DNA of 64,000 bases from Phallusia mammillata (taxonomy: Eukaryota; Chordata; Ascidiacea; Phlebobranchia; Ascidiidae). The notes beneath the pieces are model-generated. The model saw only the letters and a program-made list of their open reading frames with translations, had not been told where the DNA came from and did no database searches. The stretch is from contig QLIY01000230.1 in assembly GCA_003260075.1 (NCBI GenBank), forward strand, positions 62,001 through 126,000, written 5' to 3'. Below, in pieces: positions 46,801-59,312 of the stretch. Position 1 is the stretch's first letter. Each line of letters opens with the position of its first letter. Made by a program: the position numbers and the translations under genes.

Positions 46801-49800
46801 ACAAATATATAATTTAATGAAAAAGTCATGACAACGAACAATTAACATGATGACGTAATGGAAGTGCACTTAGTTAAGAGAAAGTAAAGTTGGAAAAGGT
46901 CATTGGGAAATTTCCCCACTTTCGGTCACGCCGATTTCTGACTTGGAAAAGTTTGTCATCGATTTTTTTTCATTAGTCGTAACGTCTGCAAAGGCGGCGG
47001 GAAATTACCAGGAAAACTCCTTTATGTGGTTTAGGATGAAAGGAAACATGTACTCATATTTGTAATTACAATAAACTAGTTTACCTGAAACGAGGTCTCG
47101 TAAGCGACTTCACACCAGCTTTCTTGTGGTCAACTTGAACGGAAAATGATCCCTGCATCAGCAGTTTGCCGAGATTGTCAACTTCTCGCTGTCAATACGA
47201 AAAAAATACGTTCATTTCTTGCCGTTAAATTCTTCCAATTGACAAAATACGTTTACATTGACACTATGAGAGCAATTTCTCTAACACTATTGCGGCTAAT
47301 TGTATTTTTTCAGTTTTACTATCATTTACATAACATTTTGAATTGACTTAGTTTAAAAACAAAATGTAAGTACCGGGAAGCCAACTATAGCGATTTGGTG
47401 CATGCTGTCGTTCACGGATTTCAGTATTTCCAGCATGGACTGGATTGCTTGTTTGAGCTCATCACTGTCTTTCGATGTGGTGTGTTTCAGCATTTGCTGC
47501 AGACAAAACGGTTTTGGTTTATTGGTTGAAAGAATTTCTTTGGTTCGATGCTTGAGAGGCTCTCTATAGCCCCCCCCCCTCGATGTGGTGTGTTTCAGCA
47601 TTTGCTGCAGACAAAACGGTTTTGGTTCATTGGTTGAAATAATTTCTTTGGTTCGATACTAGAGAGACTCTCTTTTTAACCTATTGTCCTCGGCTTTTAT
47701 TTATGGCTAGTTGTTGAAGCCAACCTTGTCTTAGCTTCTGCTCGATTTCGACAAAGCAAAAAAACACCCGAATTATATTTTGCGCTCTTTGGGATGTTGA
47801 AAAGGAGAATATTGTATTTAATGAAAATAAAGTTGCTGTAACCATTTGTAGTCGCTTTTGTACATTGGACGGCAGTTTAAGCCAAACCATATAGTAAATG
47901 TATATGAGCAGCTTTGTACGTTTGATCTTTCGCAACCAAACAAATATTTTGACTGGACTCGAGATTTTAGACAAAAGCTGTGTAAATGAATCGATCATAT
48001 GACACAGCCGTGTGGTTGTTATGATGAAATACAATATGGAATAGTTGCATGCTTGAAAATAAAATTATGTGAGCTAACCTGCAGTAGCAGTTGGTACTTG
48101 GTAAGTCTCTGTATAGGTTTCAGTAGGTAAGCGCCAAGTGACAAACGGTGACCCAACTTTTTCTGGCAGTGAAGAAAGAACGGGTGATGGTCGCCCACCC
48201 TTGTACGCAGTTGTTCCGATTTAATGCTGTTTTGACAGTAGTCCCGGTATATGTGAAATTGCTCCTTCTAAAATTGCACAGTTGTTGTTGACTATGTTGG
48301 GTGATAAATAGGTTTTGCTGAAGCGGAAAAGATTGTACATGTCTACGATTTGCAAGTCTTGTAAAACTATAAATTATTGCTACAAAAGCGCAGTTACTAT
48401 TCGAACTCCGATAACGATTAAGGCCAACAAATTATATGACTGTTAAAGCTGGAATAGGTTCTTTAGTTTCCATCGCACAGAGCCTTGTAGCAAATAAATA
48501 TTTAGACTTCGTGAAATCTATTTTTCTATTTGAATTAGTATTTTTTTTTATTTTAATATGACAACAATAACATATTTGAGCGATTTTTGTACCTTGCACA
48601 ATATAATACACACAAATGTTTGTTATTACAGTATTGGCTCTGGAGATTACAAGTTCAAGATAGTTTATTTAAAGAACATACTTGTTGTATGAAGCACTTT
48701 CCGATTTTAGTCGGCGTATCCTTGCTTTCCAATAAGTCGGTTAGAAAAACATTTCCATGGAAATTAAAAATGTCTTCCATATTTCCGAGCAAAATCCGTG
48801 TTTTTCCTTTAAGTTCTTCAGGCACAGGGTAATCGGGATCTTGTGCATCGATGGCTTTACCGTAACCCTATGGTAATAAATATTTTTGTTGTTTTGCCCC
48901 CCCCCCTGTTATTACAGTATTGGCTCTGGAGATTACAAGTTCAAGATAGTTTATATTAAGAACATACTTGTTGTATAAAGCATTTTCCTATCTTAGTTGG
49001 CGTATCCTTGCTTTCCAATAAATCGGTTAGAAAAACATTTCCATGAAAATTGAAAATATCTTCCATATTTCCGAGCAAAATCCCTGTTTTTCCTTTAAGT
49101 TCTTCAGGCACAGGGTAATCGGGATCCTGTGCATCGATGGCTTTACCGTAACCCTATGGTAATAAACATTTTTGTTGTTTTATTATCAATCCCTCTATAT
49201 TTAGTCCAAATCGGATCTCATTTTGTGTTGTAAACAAAGTTGAGTTGAGACATACGACAATTCAAACCTAGTCAGCTTATTGACTTGATTTTCCGGCAAA
49301 TAAGAATAAAATAAAGCTTTGTCAGTTATGCTCAAACCGTTATTGTTCTTCCCGTCAAATCCATGACTTCAAGCATCGACATTCATTACAACATTCTATT
49401 TTACATGGGTTTAGCAAAAAATGAAAATAACTTTAGAAACGTAAAAACTCGTTGTAACTATTTGTGTCATTCAGCTAAGTTCGTTAAAAGTTGCCAGTAG
49501 TCAATCGCATTTCACAAAAATCGCCTTACCTCAACTATACTCTCTAGTTCGGCAACGTAAACCTTCTCCGTATGTAGTAGTTCATTCATCACATGTCTAA
49601 AAAAATAAAGAGTAGTTGAATTGAATTTAAGTAGAAAATCTTAAAATTGACTGGAAACTTTTGGGGTGTGAAGGGGGCGTGACTAAAGGGGCAAAACCCA
49701 GGAAAAGATAAATTTTACTGCTTTATCCAACATGAGCTTTTATTCAATCTGGACATCAGGTGGATTGATTACTTTGTTACTTACTGCTGCTTGACCGTGT

Positions 49801-52800
49801 GACTTTCTGGGTGTGGCGGGGGCGTGTCCTCGGGAACTCGGTTTGTGTGAACAGGTGAAGCTCCATGGTTAAGGATCTGTAAAGTATTTTTGGATAAATG
49901 CATGGCACGGTTGTTGGAAGTTGTGTTGTTGTTTTTTTGGTAACTTACTTTGCTTTTTGGGCGTTTTTTACTGATCTGGCCAAAGTAAGCATGAAAAGAT
50001 ACAATGTGGTAAAAAAATGTTAAAAACACATCCAAAGCATTATCAACATAAGTTTTATTACAGTTAAAAAGAAACTTTTCCTTACCAGTGAGTTTCGTTT
50101 TGTTTGCTTTTCTTCAGATTGGTTTGGTTTTGGTGAAACTCGTGCACTTTGTTGCACTTCCTTAACAACTTTTTTCGATGGCTCTACAAGTTGTACAGGT
50201 CTGTCACCATGACGAGTGGTAATTTTCTTCAAACTTGACTTTCGCTTTTCACACAACTGAGTGACTTCTTCAAATCGGTGAAGCAGAGACTCAAACATGC
50301 CCTAACAGTAAAGATGTCAAATTATTAAACCTTTTGAAATTTAAAAGCAGTAAAGAATATTTTTTGCTAAGATGATTATCAGTTGGTATTTCAGGCAGTT
50401 TTTTAAAAGGTTGTGTGCATGTTTTTTGTCTGTTAGTTTAACTTTTATCATTGGTATACAACATTCGACTGAATTGTGCTTATTATTTTTTAAACATCAG
50501 TTATTCCATTTCCAATGCAGTAAAACCTTTTTCGTGTAATTGAATTTGAACAAAAATAAATCAAAAATAAATCTGCACAGAAGGCAACTGACATATATCT
50601 GAAGAAATAAAATTATCAACCCATTAAGGCATTGCAAATTAGAACACAATTGCCACTTTTTAGGGTCTGGCTTTCGGTGGTTTAATTGTTTTTTTCTTTA
50701 TCAAATTCAAGAACAACCATTAATAATTAATGTACAGAAGGGAGCACTGGCAAAGTCAGCAAACTCATTATTAATTTATCACACAACATATGGTGTGGAT
50801 CGAAACACTCTGAGGTAACATGAAAAAATTATGCTAAAACAACACCAGACCTCGAATTCCGGGCACCATGCTGCATCAAATTCAGTTTTTAAATCATTAT
50901 GTTGTTTTCCTGAGTATGGACTGCCTTCTTCTTTAAAGAATCGCTCAAGATCGTTAAGAGCTTGCTCTGCACCATCAACGCTTGTTGTTTTTTCAACCAA
51001 CTGGCCCGCCAGGATGCTCATGCCTTGCTCACACCATTCACTCCACTGAAATGTTTACATATTTTAGTATCACAACAAATATGCACCCTTTATGTTCTAA
51101 TTTAGTAGGAAAAAAAAATTTAATCTTTCTTCTTTCCCCCACAAAGAAATAAATAAGTTTTAGCCAAGCTTTTAAACATGTGGAGTCAATACCTATATTA
51201 AATCCTATTGTAACAAAGTCTCGAAATAAATTGTTTCAAATCATTCGCATACTTTGTTTCTTTCCAAAATGAAGATAAGGGACTGGTGAAGGCACTTCTC
51301 ACGTTGCGCAAACAATTTAACAAGTTGTGTTCCCACTGACTGTAGTTCATCCTTCTTCGGACCAATACTATCCACTGCATAATGCTCATCACCTAACAAT
51401 GTTTCACCACTTGTCACCACCGTTGCATTGTGATTGAGAAGATTCTGGAAAATATTTAATTTTTGATGTGTATTTTTGTTTGCAGAAATGCTTACTTTAA
51501 TGTTTCAGTAGGTTTAATAAATAGCTTTTTAACAAGGAAACTGTATGGATGGCAGCGGCTACCTTTAAATTGTTTTGCTTTGTTTCTAATTCTGTCATCA
51601 TAGCTTCAATCCATTCAACACTGCTTCCAACATTCTGTGTTTGCTCCTCGATCCATTGTAAATTGCCTTCAAGTGATCCTCGAAGATCCCGATAATCCTG
51701 TTAAGGACAATAGCAAAGTTTTCAGTCTGGTGCAAATTGGTTCTGCCATGCAATTGCTCCTAAATGAAATTGCATGCTTAAAACCCCCCCCCCGGACAAT
51801 AGCAAAGTTTTCAGTCTGGTGCAAATTGGTTCTGCCATGCACTTGCTTTTAAATGAAATTGCATGCTTAACTACATTCATTGCCATTGATCTTTAATTTC
51901 AATTGTCCATGTTATTTTGGTCTTGCAAATTTCCAGAAAGCTTAGTATAAAAAACTGTTATGAAGCCACATTTTTCATTGTCAAACTGTGTTTACACACT
52001 TGAGGCAATGTTCATAGACTTTGCCCGAACTTGTATAGATAACTTTCTTTGGGAGGTATATAAACTGCACTGCAAACAAAACAGGGCAAGTAACGTGACA
52101 AAAATGTAATTGCCATGTAAATAAATCTTTAATTTTAAGACTCTCTGTGTTTACATTCAGGGTTGAGCTTAGTGTTTAATGTAAAGCTTGTGAATGAAAA
52201 GCTAACATATGTACGTGCCTGTTCAAATTGACGAAGTTGTAGACATTGCTTCAGTTTAGTAACATGCCTTTCCCAGAATTTTTCAAATGCAACATCCGTT
52301 TCTTCAATTAGGGATAGAAAACTGGTAACACATCAAACATAACAGTTATCATTTTGATTTTGTCCATCAATCAAAAGTTGTGAAATGCTGTGATTATCAC
52401 TAGACCCCCCCCCCCAAACATAACAGTTATCATTTTGATTTTGTCCATCAATCAAAAGTTGTCAAAACCTTGTGATTATCACTAGCTTTTCAAACTGATT
52501 ATGACTGAAGTCATTTTTATTGTACCTTTTTAGTGCATCCATTAGGGATGACTTTAAAAAGTCCGACTCATTGTGCAAAGAGTCGGCAATTATGCTTCCA
52601 CCACATGAAGATGTGACATTGACTCTTAATGCAACAGCTTCTTTCATCAGATTTTCAATTTGTTGCTGCAATCAATAATTTTGCATTGATGTAATAATAG
52701 AATATTCAAAGGTCATGTTTTTAATACCACACACCTTTAGGGATGTTGTCTTGGAGTTTTGAACGTGCAGCAAAGATTCTGTTGAACTGATATCATTGGG

Positions 52801-55529
52801 CATTTCAGTTTCTGCTAGTTCTGTTCCATATTTTATCAGTGATTCACTGAAACTTATAGCATCACCAGTAAAGCTTTCAATCATCTGTAAAAACATACAC
52901 TATTAGATTCTGTTGCCCCCCCCCCTTCAGTTTCTGCTAGTTCTGTTCCATATTTTATCAGTGATTCACTGAAGCTTATAGCATCACCAGTAAAGCTTTC
53001 AATCATCTGTAAAAACATGCACTATTAGATTCTGTTATACAGTAGTTCAATAGTAACATACCATTCTGTTTTTAATGAACGTTTGATGATCATATTGAAA
53101 ACTGCCACCAAATTCAGCTGGTAATTGACTAGGATTGATATAGTTGTACAGTTCATCCAATCCAGACAGCATGGTCACCTAAATCAAAAGAACATTTCTG
53201 TTTTTGCTGATGGGGATCATGTAAAAGTTAGGTGAATTTAAAACCTACCGGTACCTTCATGGAAAGTTCATCATGTTGCCATCGAAACCCAATATCTGAC
53301 ATCGCACCTTGAAGAAAGCCGATTGGTCTAAGTACAAGCACCATTCGAATAAACCCAGGAAAATAACTCTAAAAACAAATATACATAAACTTAAATCTTA
53401 AACATAGATTACATAATAATGCAAAGTACAATGTTTTGAACGACTTGTGTTCATACTGCATCTGTATAGTATTTTCAAACATGGATTAAAATTTAGAATA
53501 AATACTCACAGCAAATCTTTGTAGTGTAGCACGCAAAGCTGACCATTTTTCTTTTCTTCTGTCAATAAGCAGCACAAATCCCACATCGGCTATGCATGCA
53601 CTAAAAAACATTGAAGCAAAACTTTTTAACAATTTGTTAAAGGGAAAATGCAAACATTTCCAAACAATAAAATTGTCACAACTATTGAACTACAATATTA
53701 CTGTCATATTTATGTTGTCTTAGACTTAGCCCCCCCCCCCCATTTCAGGTGAACTTGGAAGTGCAGAGGGGAAAGTGAGTGATTCTAAATAAAAACAAAA
53801 TGGTTACTGTAAACACAATATAAAAAACATTACTATAAAAACAATACATTTGCCCATGTTTGCAAGTTTTGAAACCTTTGCTTTTAATAAAACAGGTGTA
53901 AGCTGTAATTGCCTCTGTTGCTTATCAAATTACATCTACAACATATGAATACTATTTTTAGCCAAAAAATATCTTGTAGATTTTTGCTGCTTAAAACAAA
54001 ATAAAAAAGTGTTCATTTCTACTAATAACGTATTGGTGTCAGTTGAATGTTTCAAAAACAAAGTGTGATCAATACCCAGGGAATCTGACAAAGAACTTGT
54101 TGGCCCCCCCCCCCATAAGCAGCACAAATCCCACATCGGCTATGCATGCACTAAAAAACATTCAAGCAAAACTTTTTAACAATTTGTTACTTCCAAACAA
54201 TGAAATTGTCACAACTATTGAACTACAATATTTATGTTGTCTTAGATTTATATCACAATAAATCAATTAGCATACCTGACAATAGTCGTCAAATATAAAA
54301 TAACACTGTTAAAATCTTCATTGGTAACATCGCGCAGTTGTGGGTAATGTGGCAGACATATGATTGGTGCTTCAGAAACATCTCGACCACCATGCATAAA
54401 GGCATAACAACATGAAAGTTGATGAGACAATTTTTGTGCTGAAATTTCAGGTGAACTTGGAAGTGCAGAGGGGAAAGTGAGTGATTCTAAACAGAAACAA
54501 AATGTTTACTGTAAACACAATATAAAATACATTACTATAAAAACAATATATATATTTGCCCATGTTTGCAATTTTTGAAACCTTTGCTTTTAATAAAACA
54601 GGTGTAAGCTGTAATTGGCTCTGTTGCTTATCAAATTACATCTACAACATATGAACACTATTTTTAGCCAAAATAGATCTTGTAGATTTCTGTTGCTTAA
54701 AACAAAATGAAAAAGTGTTCATTTCTACTAATAACGTATTGATGTCAGTTGAATGTTTTAAAAAGTGTGATCAATACCCAGGGAATCTGACAAAGAACTT
54801 GTTGGCGAGAGTACTTGTCGCCCGTTGGCAAAGCTTTGTAACGCTGTGCAGCATTGCAGAAACGTGTAATACGACAACATTTCATCCGGCAATTTTCTAC
54901 TTTCAGTCGGGGTCGCATGAAATCCGCTAGATTCGGACAAATCCCTTGTGTTTGACCAATAATCGCCGTTTTCCGCATTAAGACCCTCCGCTTCAAAGCT
55001 ACTGGTTTCCGAATTCTCTTCTTCAAAAACATTGTCGCACGCGGCATCCATTGGCGAAAAATCGATAGCATTCCGTCTGTTTGTCAAAATGGGTTTTAAA
55101 CAGCGGCCCACACTATCCCTGTCCAACGATTTCAATGCATTCAACAAACATGGTCTTCCGATATCTCCAATATCATTGTATGACTTCGATCGTTCCCCGG
55201 CTGCAAATGCTGTTGCCAGGATAGTTTGAATCCCCCCCCCCTAAACAGCGGCCCACACTATCCCTGTCCAACGATTTCAATGCATTCAAAAAACATGGTC
55301 TTCCGACATCTCCAATATCATTGTATGACTTCGATCGTTCCCTGGCTGCAAATGCTGTTCCCAGGATAGTTTGAAAATCTGGACAAGAGTTGCTTTGCAT
55401 TGGCGTCCCTTTGGTTGCTGCGGAAACGCAACGCGACGCAACGTGCTTCGTTTCTGTGACGTCATAATCCATCATGCTCACGCTGTGTTGTGACGCATGT
55501 TGTAAACCATTGTTGTAAGCATCATTCAT
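43865..55529 (-). CDS. RhoGEF with Sec14, spectrin-like, DH and PH domains (PLEKHG4/MCF2L type)
   Basis: This protein activates Rho GTPases at membranes and the cytoskeleton. Exons, low to high: 43865-43963, 44321-44425, 44497-44549, 45179-45260, 45332-45528, 45966-46161, 46619-46787, 47085-47188, 47374-47496, 48079-48267, 48682-48867, 49530-49596, 49785-49876, 49949-49975, 50086-50301, 50851-51045, 51253-51444, 51563-51697, 52219-52321, 52526-52665, 52735-52884, 53062-53178, 53255-53368, 53510-53600, 54276-54486, 54778-55529. The N-terminus is Ser-rich. The CRAL-TRIO/Sec14 region includes FMHGGRD, VLLIDRRKEKWSALRATL and PSQLPAEFGGSFQYDH. Spectrin-like helices follow. The DH domain runs from HVMNELLHTEKVYVAELES to LGAYLLKPIQRLTKYQLLLQ. 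The PH domain includes LTRPRFSKAMHRHLFLYEK and the Trp in KQEWVREVKKAL. The tail is Lys/Ser-rich. Assembly joins duplicate several exons. One intron has a GC donor (52218). The start (MNDAYNN) is provisional. Confidence 0.9.
44321..44965 (-). repeat. Two RhoGEF tail exons present twice around a 10-C run
   Basis: Exon 44321-44425 is copied at 44737-44841 and exon 44497-44549 at 44913-44965. Ten C lie at 44636-44645. The predicted peptides differ: LLNGQMESRM against LSNGQLDSRM, ETAKDGK against ETAEDGK, and EQLKPSFVVEN against EHLKPSIVVEN. Both copies keep splice sites and frame. Allelic copies in series are likeliest; alternative exons are possible. Confidence 0.75.
48682..49153 (-). repeat. 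DH-domain exon present twice around a 10-C run
   Basis: Exon 48682-48867 (186 nt) has a second complete copy at 48968-49153 with an Arg/Gly difference (GKTRILLG against GKTGILLG). Ten C lie at 48897-48906. Using both would duplicate part of the catalytic domain, so only one copy should be in the mRNA. Confidence 0.8.
49949..49975 (-). other. 27-nt microexon of the RhoGEF
   Basis: It is bounded by ag and gt and encodes ISKKRPKSK in phase with its neighbours (49785-49876 and 50086-50301). It sits in the basic linker before the DH domain. Skipping it keeps the frame, so it may be alternatively spliced. Confidence 0.7.
50302..50850 (-). other. RhoGEF intron, nothing notable
   Basis: AT-rich intron between the spectrin-like exon and the linker exon. 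No repeat, C-run or exon seen. Confidence 0.5.
51698..52218 (-). other. RhoGEF intron with duplicated block and GC donor
   Basis: About 75 nt upstream of 51784 recur after ten C (51784-51793). The intron's donor is gcacgt at 52218, read on the minus strand, after RQFEQ. The coding frame continues exactly into DYRDLRG. Confidence 0.65.
52405..52415. repeat. C-run joining duplicated RhoGEF intron copies
   Basis: Sequence around 52337-52404 recurs from 52416. A similar join is at 52916-52925, where part of exon 52735-52884 is repeated at about 52926-53006. Confidence 0.75.
53601..54275 (-). other. RhoGEF intron with interlocked duplicated blocks
   Basis: Twelve C at 53730-53741 lead into a block (53742-54103) that repeats 54446-54800. 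Eleven C at 54104-54114 then lead into a second copy of the exon start and intron from 53563. The partial exon copies here should not be used. Confidence 0.7.
55080..55390 (-). repeat. First RhoGEF coding exon partly duplicated around a 10-C run
   Basis: The part encoding AFAARERSKSYNDIGDVG is present at about 55080-55230 and again from 55242. Ten C lie at 55232-55241. The second copy continues into the probable start region; the first continues to the splice donor at 54777. Confidence 0.8.
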
Positions 55530-55563
55530 TGAAATCGCTAACCGATCTATTGGCGGTGTTTGC

Positions 55564-57733
55564 TTTGTAAAAATAATCCATGCAGTCGCTTTTTTCAGAC
55601 TAGTCCATTATCAAGTCCATCTCTACTTTCGATTTATTGAGTCCCTGTAGTATGACAACGAATCCGTCAAAGGGCATCAGTCAAAATCAACTTCGATTCT
55701 CGAAATCATAACGGCACTAACGGGACTTAAACCGTTAATTGTCATTAATAATTAAAGTGAATCATAATCTCTAAAAACAGCCCAGTGTGACGCACGAAAA
55801 TCGCTGACTTTCGAAACGCATTACGGCTGTTCTAAATAGCTTAAAAAGGCAATTCTAGATTTACGCTAAATCGTCTGACTTGTGCTATATGTTTACTTGA
55901 AATTTGTTTCACTGACCAGTATTGGGGCGGGTAAAGAATGCTGTGCAATTCATTGCGCGTGTCAAATTTCATATCGTTCACGGTCTCGTATTACCAAAGT
56001 TGGCCCCGTACAAGGCAACTAATGAAATGCCAGAATAAAAACAACAAAAGAATCAAATTTACAAACAAAGCTTAATTGAATTAGGCTATAAGATAATTAA
56101 CAACAAATAGCCACACTGACCACGAAACATAGCAGCGATCAAACACAGAACAACCTTGTATGGCACTGCGTTGAACTCTTGTTATTACACACTTGATGAC
56201 CTGCCAATTCTGTTTGCCTGGCATTGCGTTGCCTGCTGCTTAAAATCAATACAACAGCACGGTAATTGGAAATAAACGATTGCAATTAGTCTCAGTAACC
56301 GATCTATCTGGGTCGAAAATGGAAAGAACGATCGCTATAAAGAATTGATTTTGAGCAGTGCGAAAATCGGTGAACCTTGTGTCACGTAGGCTACATTGGC
56401 TGGAATTTTTTGATCTTCCAAGTTAAAATTTCAGCACGAAACAAGTTTGCCTTTTCACGAACCACTAATCATGCCTTCCTGCCAATAAAAGTGTTCTCTG
56501 CTATAATGTCAACTGAAATTTTGACATGTTTCAACTTTTTCTGGTTATGACTGATGTTTAAAACGTCACAACTCATACATAACCCCTGTTAACTTTATGC
56601 TTAGTTGCGTAACTCAATCACCTATCTAAAAATAATAACCAAATTCGAAATGTCATTTGATAGACATTAAAGCGAAATTAAAATGTAACAAGCCAAAGAG
56701 AATGCCTATCTGACTGTTACAATAGTCTTTTGCACTTCAAATACTACTGGTTTTGCCAGACTTGCGAAGAATCCCTTTTGATAGTTGTTGAATTGATTTC
56801 CACCCACCAATTGTGAAAGTTACGTCACAAAAATGCCAACAAGTGCTTTCAAGGTCACAAAACTTTCGCTCGAAAGGACAATTCAACACACAAGGCAAAC
56901 TGCGTGGGTGGCTTCCCTACCTGAAACAGTTTGTTCACTTGGCTCATCGCTGTAGGATTAAACCCTTTCGGTCAATTGAAGAACAAACAAGTCGAGGTGG
57001 ATCCCCCCCCCCCCCCCCCCCCCCCCCCCCTGTGTATCCATGCGCTTAGCGTTCGAGAACGCTTCGGTACACGTTGTGGGCACAATGCACGACGGGGCAC
57101 TCAGCGTGAAGTTTTTTCTGTTTGAAATCCACATGACAGCGGGTGTCTTAATTTGTGTAAGGTGGTTAAAGTTAAAGACGTTTCTACTGCGCGCCATTTT
57201 GAAGCCGTCCAATAAGCGTGGCGCCTGTACACGCACCATCCATTATCGTAATCATAATTAAAATTACCTTTACGTATACTCTATCCTGTCACTTTAACGC
57301 GAACTGTTAACTAGCCATCGATCTTTCTCAAAACGAGTTACTGCTTTTAGGCTAAACAAACTCATATACATTGGTATGATATATATATGACTCAGGCACC
57401 GTTGAACTGTTTTGCCCCCTAGCATCGATAAACAGTCTACTCAGAGCTGATGTCCTAATGCGGTTAATTGCAGTTGGTCCTGTGACCTCGTGAATTATTG
57501 GCAGGCGAAGTAAACCCGATTATTTTTCGGGCAACAAGTGATTGGTGACGATTCGACACGCTCTGCCGTTTGCTAATCGATCAAGCGCAATAAAAGCCCG
57601 ATGCTGGGCAATCAGCAAACAAGGACAAGCAAGTGCAAATGTTGCTGGCACAGTCACAAAAAAACGGGTCTGTTTGCTCAAAAATGCGTTTTGCAGTAGG
57701 CTATATAACGTCATAGATATAATGTTTACTCAC
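55564..57733. other. Region upstream of RhoGEF with 28-nt C tract
   Basis: There is no convincing coding exon. A C tract lies at 57003-57030. Base composition is less AT-rich around 57040-57240. If the exons near 57.8 kb belong to the RhoGEF, this is its first large intron; otherwise it is intergenic. Confidence 0.45.
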
Positions 57734-57917
57734 CATATTTTCGGCGTACGGCCTTTACAGTCTTCACCATTTCCCCATTAGCTTCGTCTTGCCAACTGTC
57801 GCTGACCCGAATTCGATATTTGGTCTGTACACAAAGCGCAACAATATATACGTCGTCATAAATAAATATCAAAAATAGTAGACTAGACTTCAAAGTCCAC
57901 ATATATCTTACCTCCAT
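57734..57917 (-). CDS. Two candidate 5' exons, possibly of the RhoGEF
   Basis: ATG GAG at 57912-57917 is followed by gtaagat. An exon 57734-57824 bounded by ag and gtgagt encodes TKYRIRVSDSWQDEANGEM and continues to KAVRRKYG (phase 1). A possible weak acceptor (ccaatag, just 5' of codons for RLAISMNDAYNN) would join it in frame to the first RhoGEF exon. The acceptor has a poor pyrimidine tract, so this is uncertain. I do not recognise the peptide. It could be a separate short gene. Confidence 0.4.
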
Positions 57918-59312
57918 TTTGCCGTTGCCTGTTCACTTATCATTGGTCGCTATTTTGTGGTCACACAATTGGAAATATTCTCGAAAAGCAGTAAAACGTA
58001 ATAACACAACCAAAACCTATGCTACATGATGCCAATTCAAGCTTCGAATATCAATAAAAAAGTGCTTTGTCGGTTTCACTTGATCGCATGAACGAGTCTT
58101 ATCATAACACATATACACTATAGCCTCCCACTTTTTCCCTCAAGAGCACACTCAAAAAGAATTTCATGCGTCACCGTTACGCGGTTTCAACATCTGTCGA
58201 CCGGGACAAGGCAACAAGCCGGTGCTGGGTTCTCAACTAAATTAGGTCGAGTCTCTGGGCTGCCGCTGGTCACTGCCACGAATAGCGTTCTCTCATAAAT
58301 TTAACACTGTACATGGAGTCTGGTGCACGACTTCAAACGCACGAGTTTTGATGCTAGTAGAGTTTTAATTATTTATGCATTGCTGGCGTCTGCTGTTTTT
58401 AAGCGTGCCCTGATCCTTAGGTGTGCAAGAGGCCTTGTAGCGAAAAGTTTTGTTGACCCATCTGAATGTATTCGCATACTTTGGGCAATACTGCTTATAA
58501 ACAGTATTCGCGCAATCTACAAGGACAATAAGTTGATTGGTGCCAAGAAGCGCCTGTATGACAGACATAATTTTGTTTTGATGGATTGTTTTAAATTTAA
58601 TTGGTTATGTTTAGTTTGTGCAGGACGCCACAAATTAACATATCGAAAAATAACTGGTTATGGTATCAGCAGTCAGCTTCTAATTTTTTCACTATCTGCA
58701 TTTCAAATCTTAGATCGGGAGAAACCACGTTTTGCAATAGCTGTTATACGACACTTAAGTGGTATTGCGTGTTTAAAACTAAAACGCTCGTTTTGTGTGA
58801 TGGCTTGACTATGAAAATAAGCAACAAATCGCAAAATTGTCAAAACATCTATATTTCCATTTTATAGGTAATAGCCACAAGCTTCGGTTCCTTGCAATTT
58901 CATCCGTTTGGTGGCGTGACGAGTCGTAACCACACTGACAAACAACTGAATACTGCCACGTGTGGCGTTTGTGGGTTCCGGGTGTAAACACTTATCAGAA
59001 AACTTTTCAAGACATTGGCCATATATACTAAAATCAGCAAATACACAAACTGGTGCTCAACATTATGCATTGTTCATTGCCAAATATTATGAACACAACG
59101 TTTTTAAGACAGTAGGAAAACTGAATTTTTAACCTGTAAAATTCAACATCAACAAGCTTGAATAAACCAAACTTCCATATACTTCCATAGAAAAGTTTAT
59201 CCTTGGGGTAATGTTTAATGTCATAAGCCAAAACATTCCTTCTTCAATTCAGAACTGTTCCAATGAACATAACTAGGGCTATAGCACACACAGTGGTGGG
59301 ATTCAATCAACC
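57918..59312. other. Intergenic region with an unrecognised 161-codon frame
   Basis: The frame 58323-58808 (+) starts MHDFKRTSFDASRVLIIY and runs 161 codons. Its composition is hydrophobic and Cys-rich, with no domain I know, and there are no flanking splice sites I trust. It may be chance. The rest is AT-rich with no clear feature. The downstream part is probably the 3' flank of MRPS17. Confidence 0.35.
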
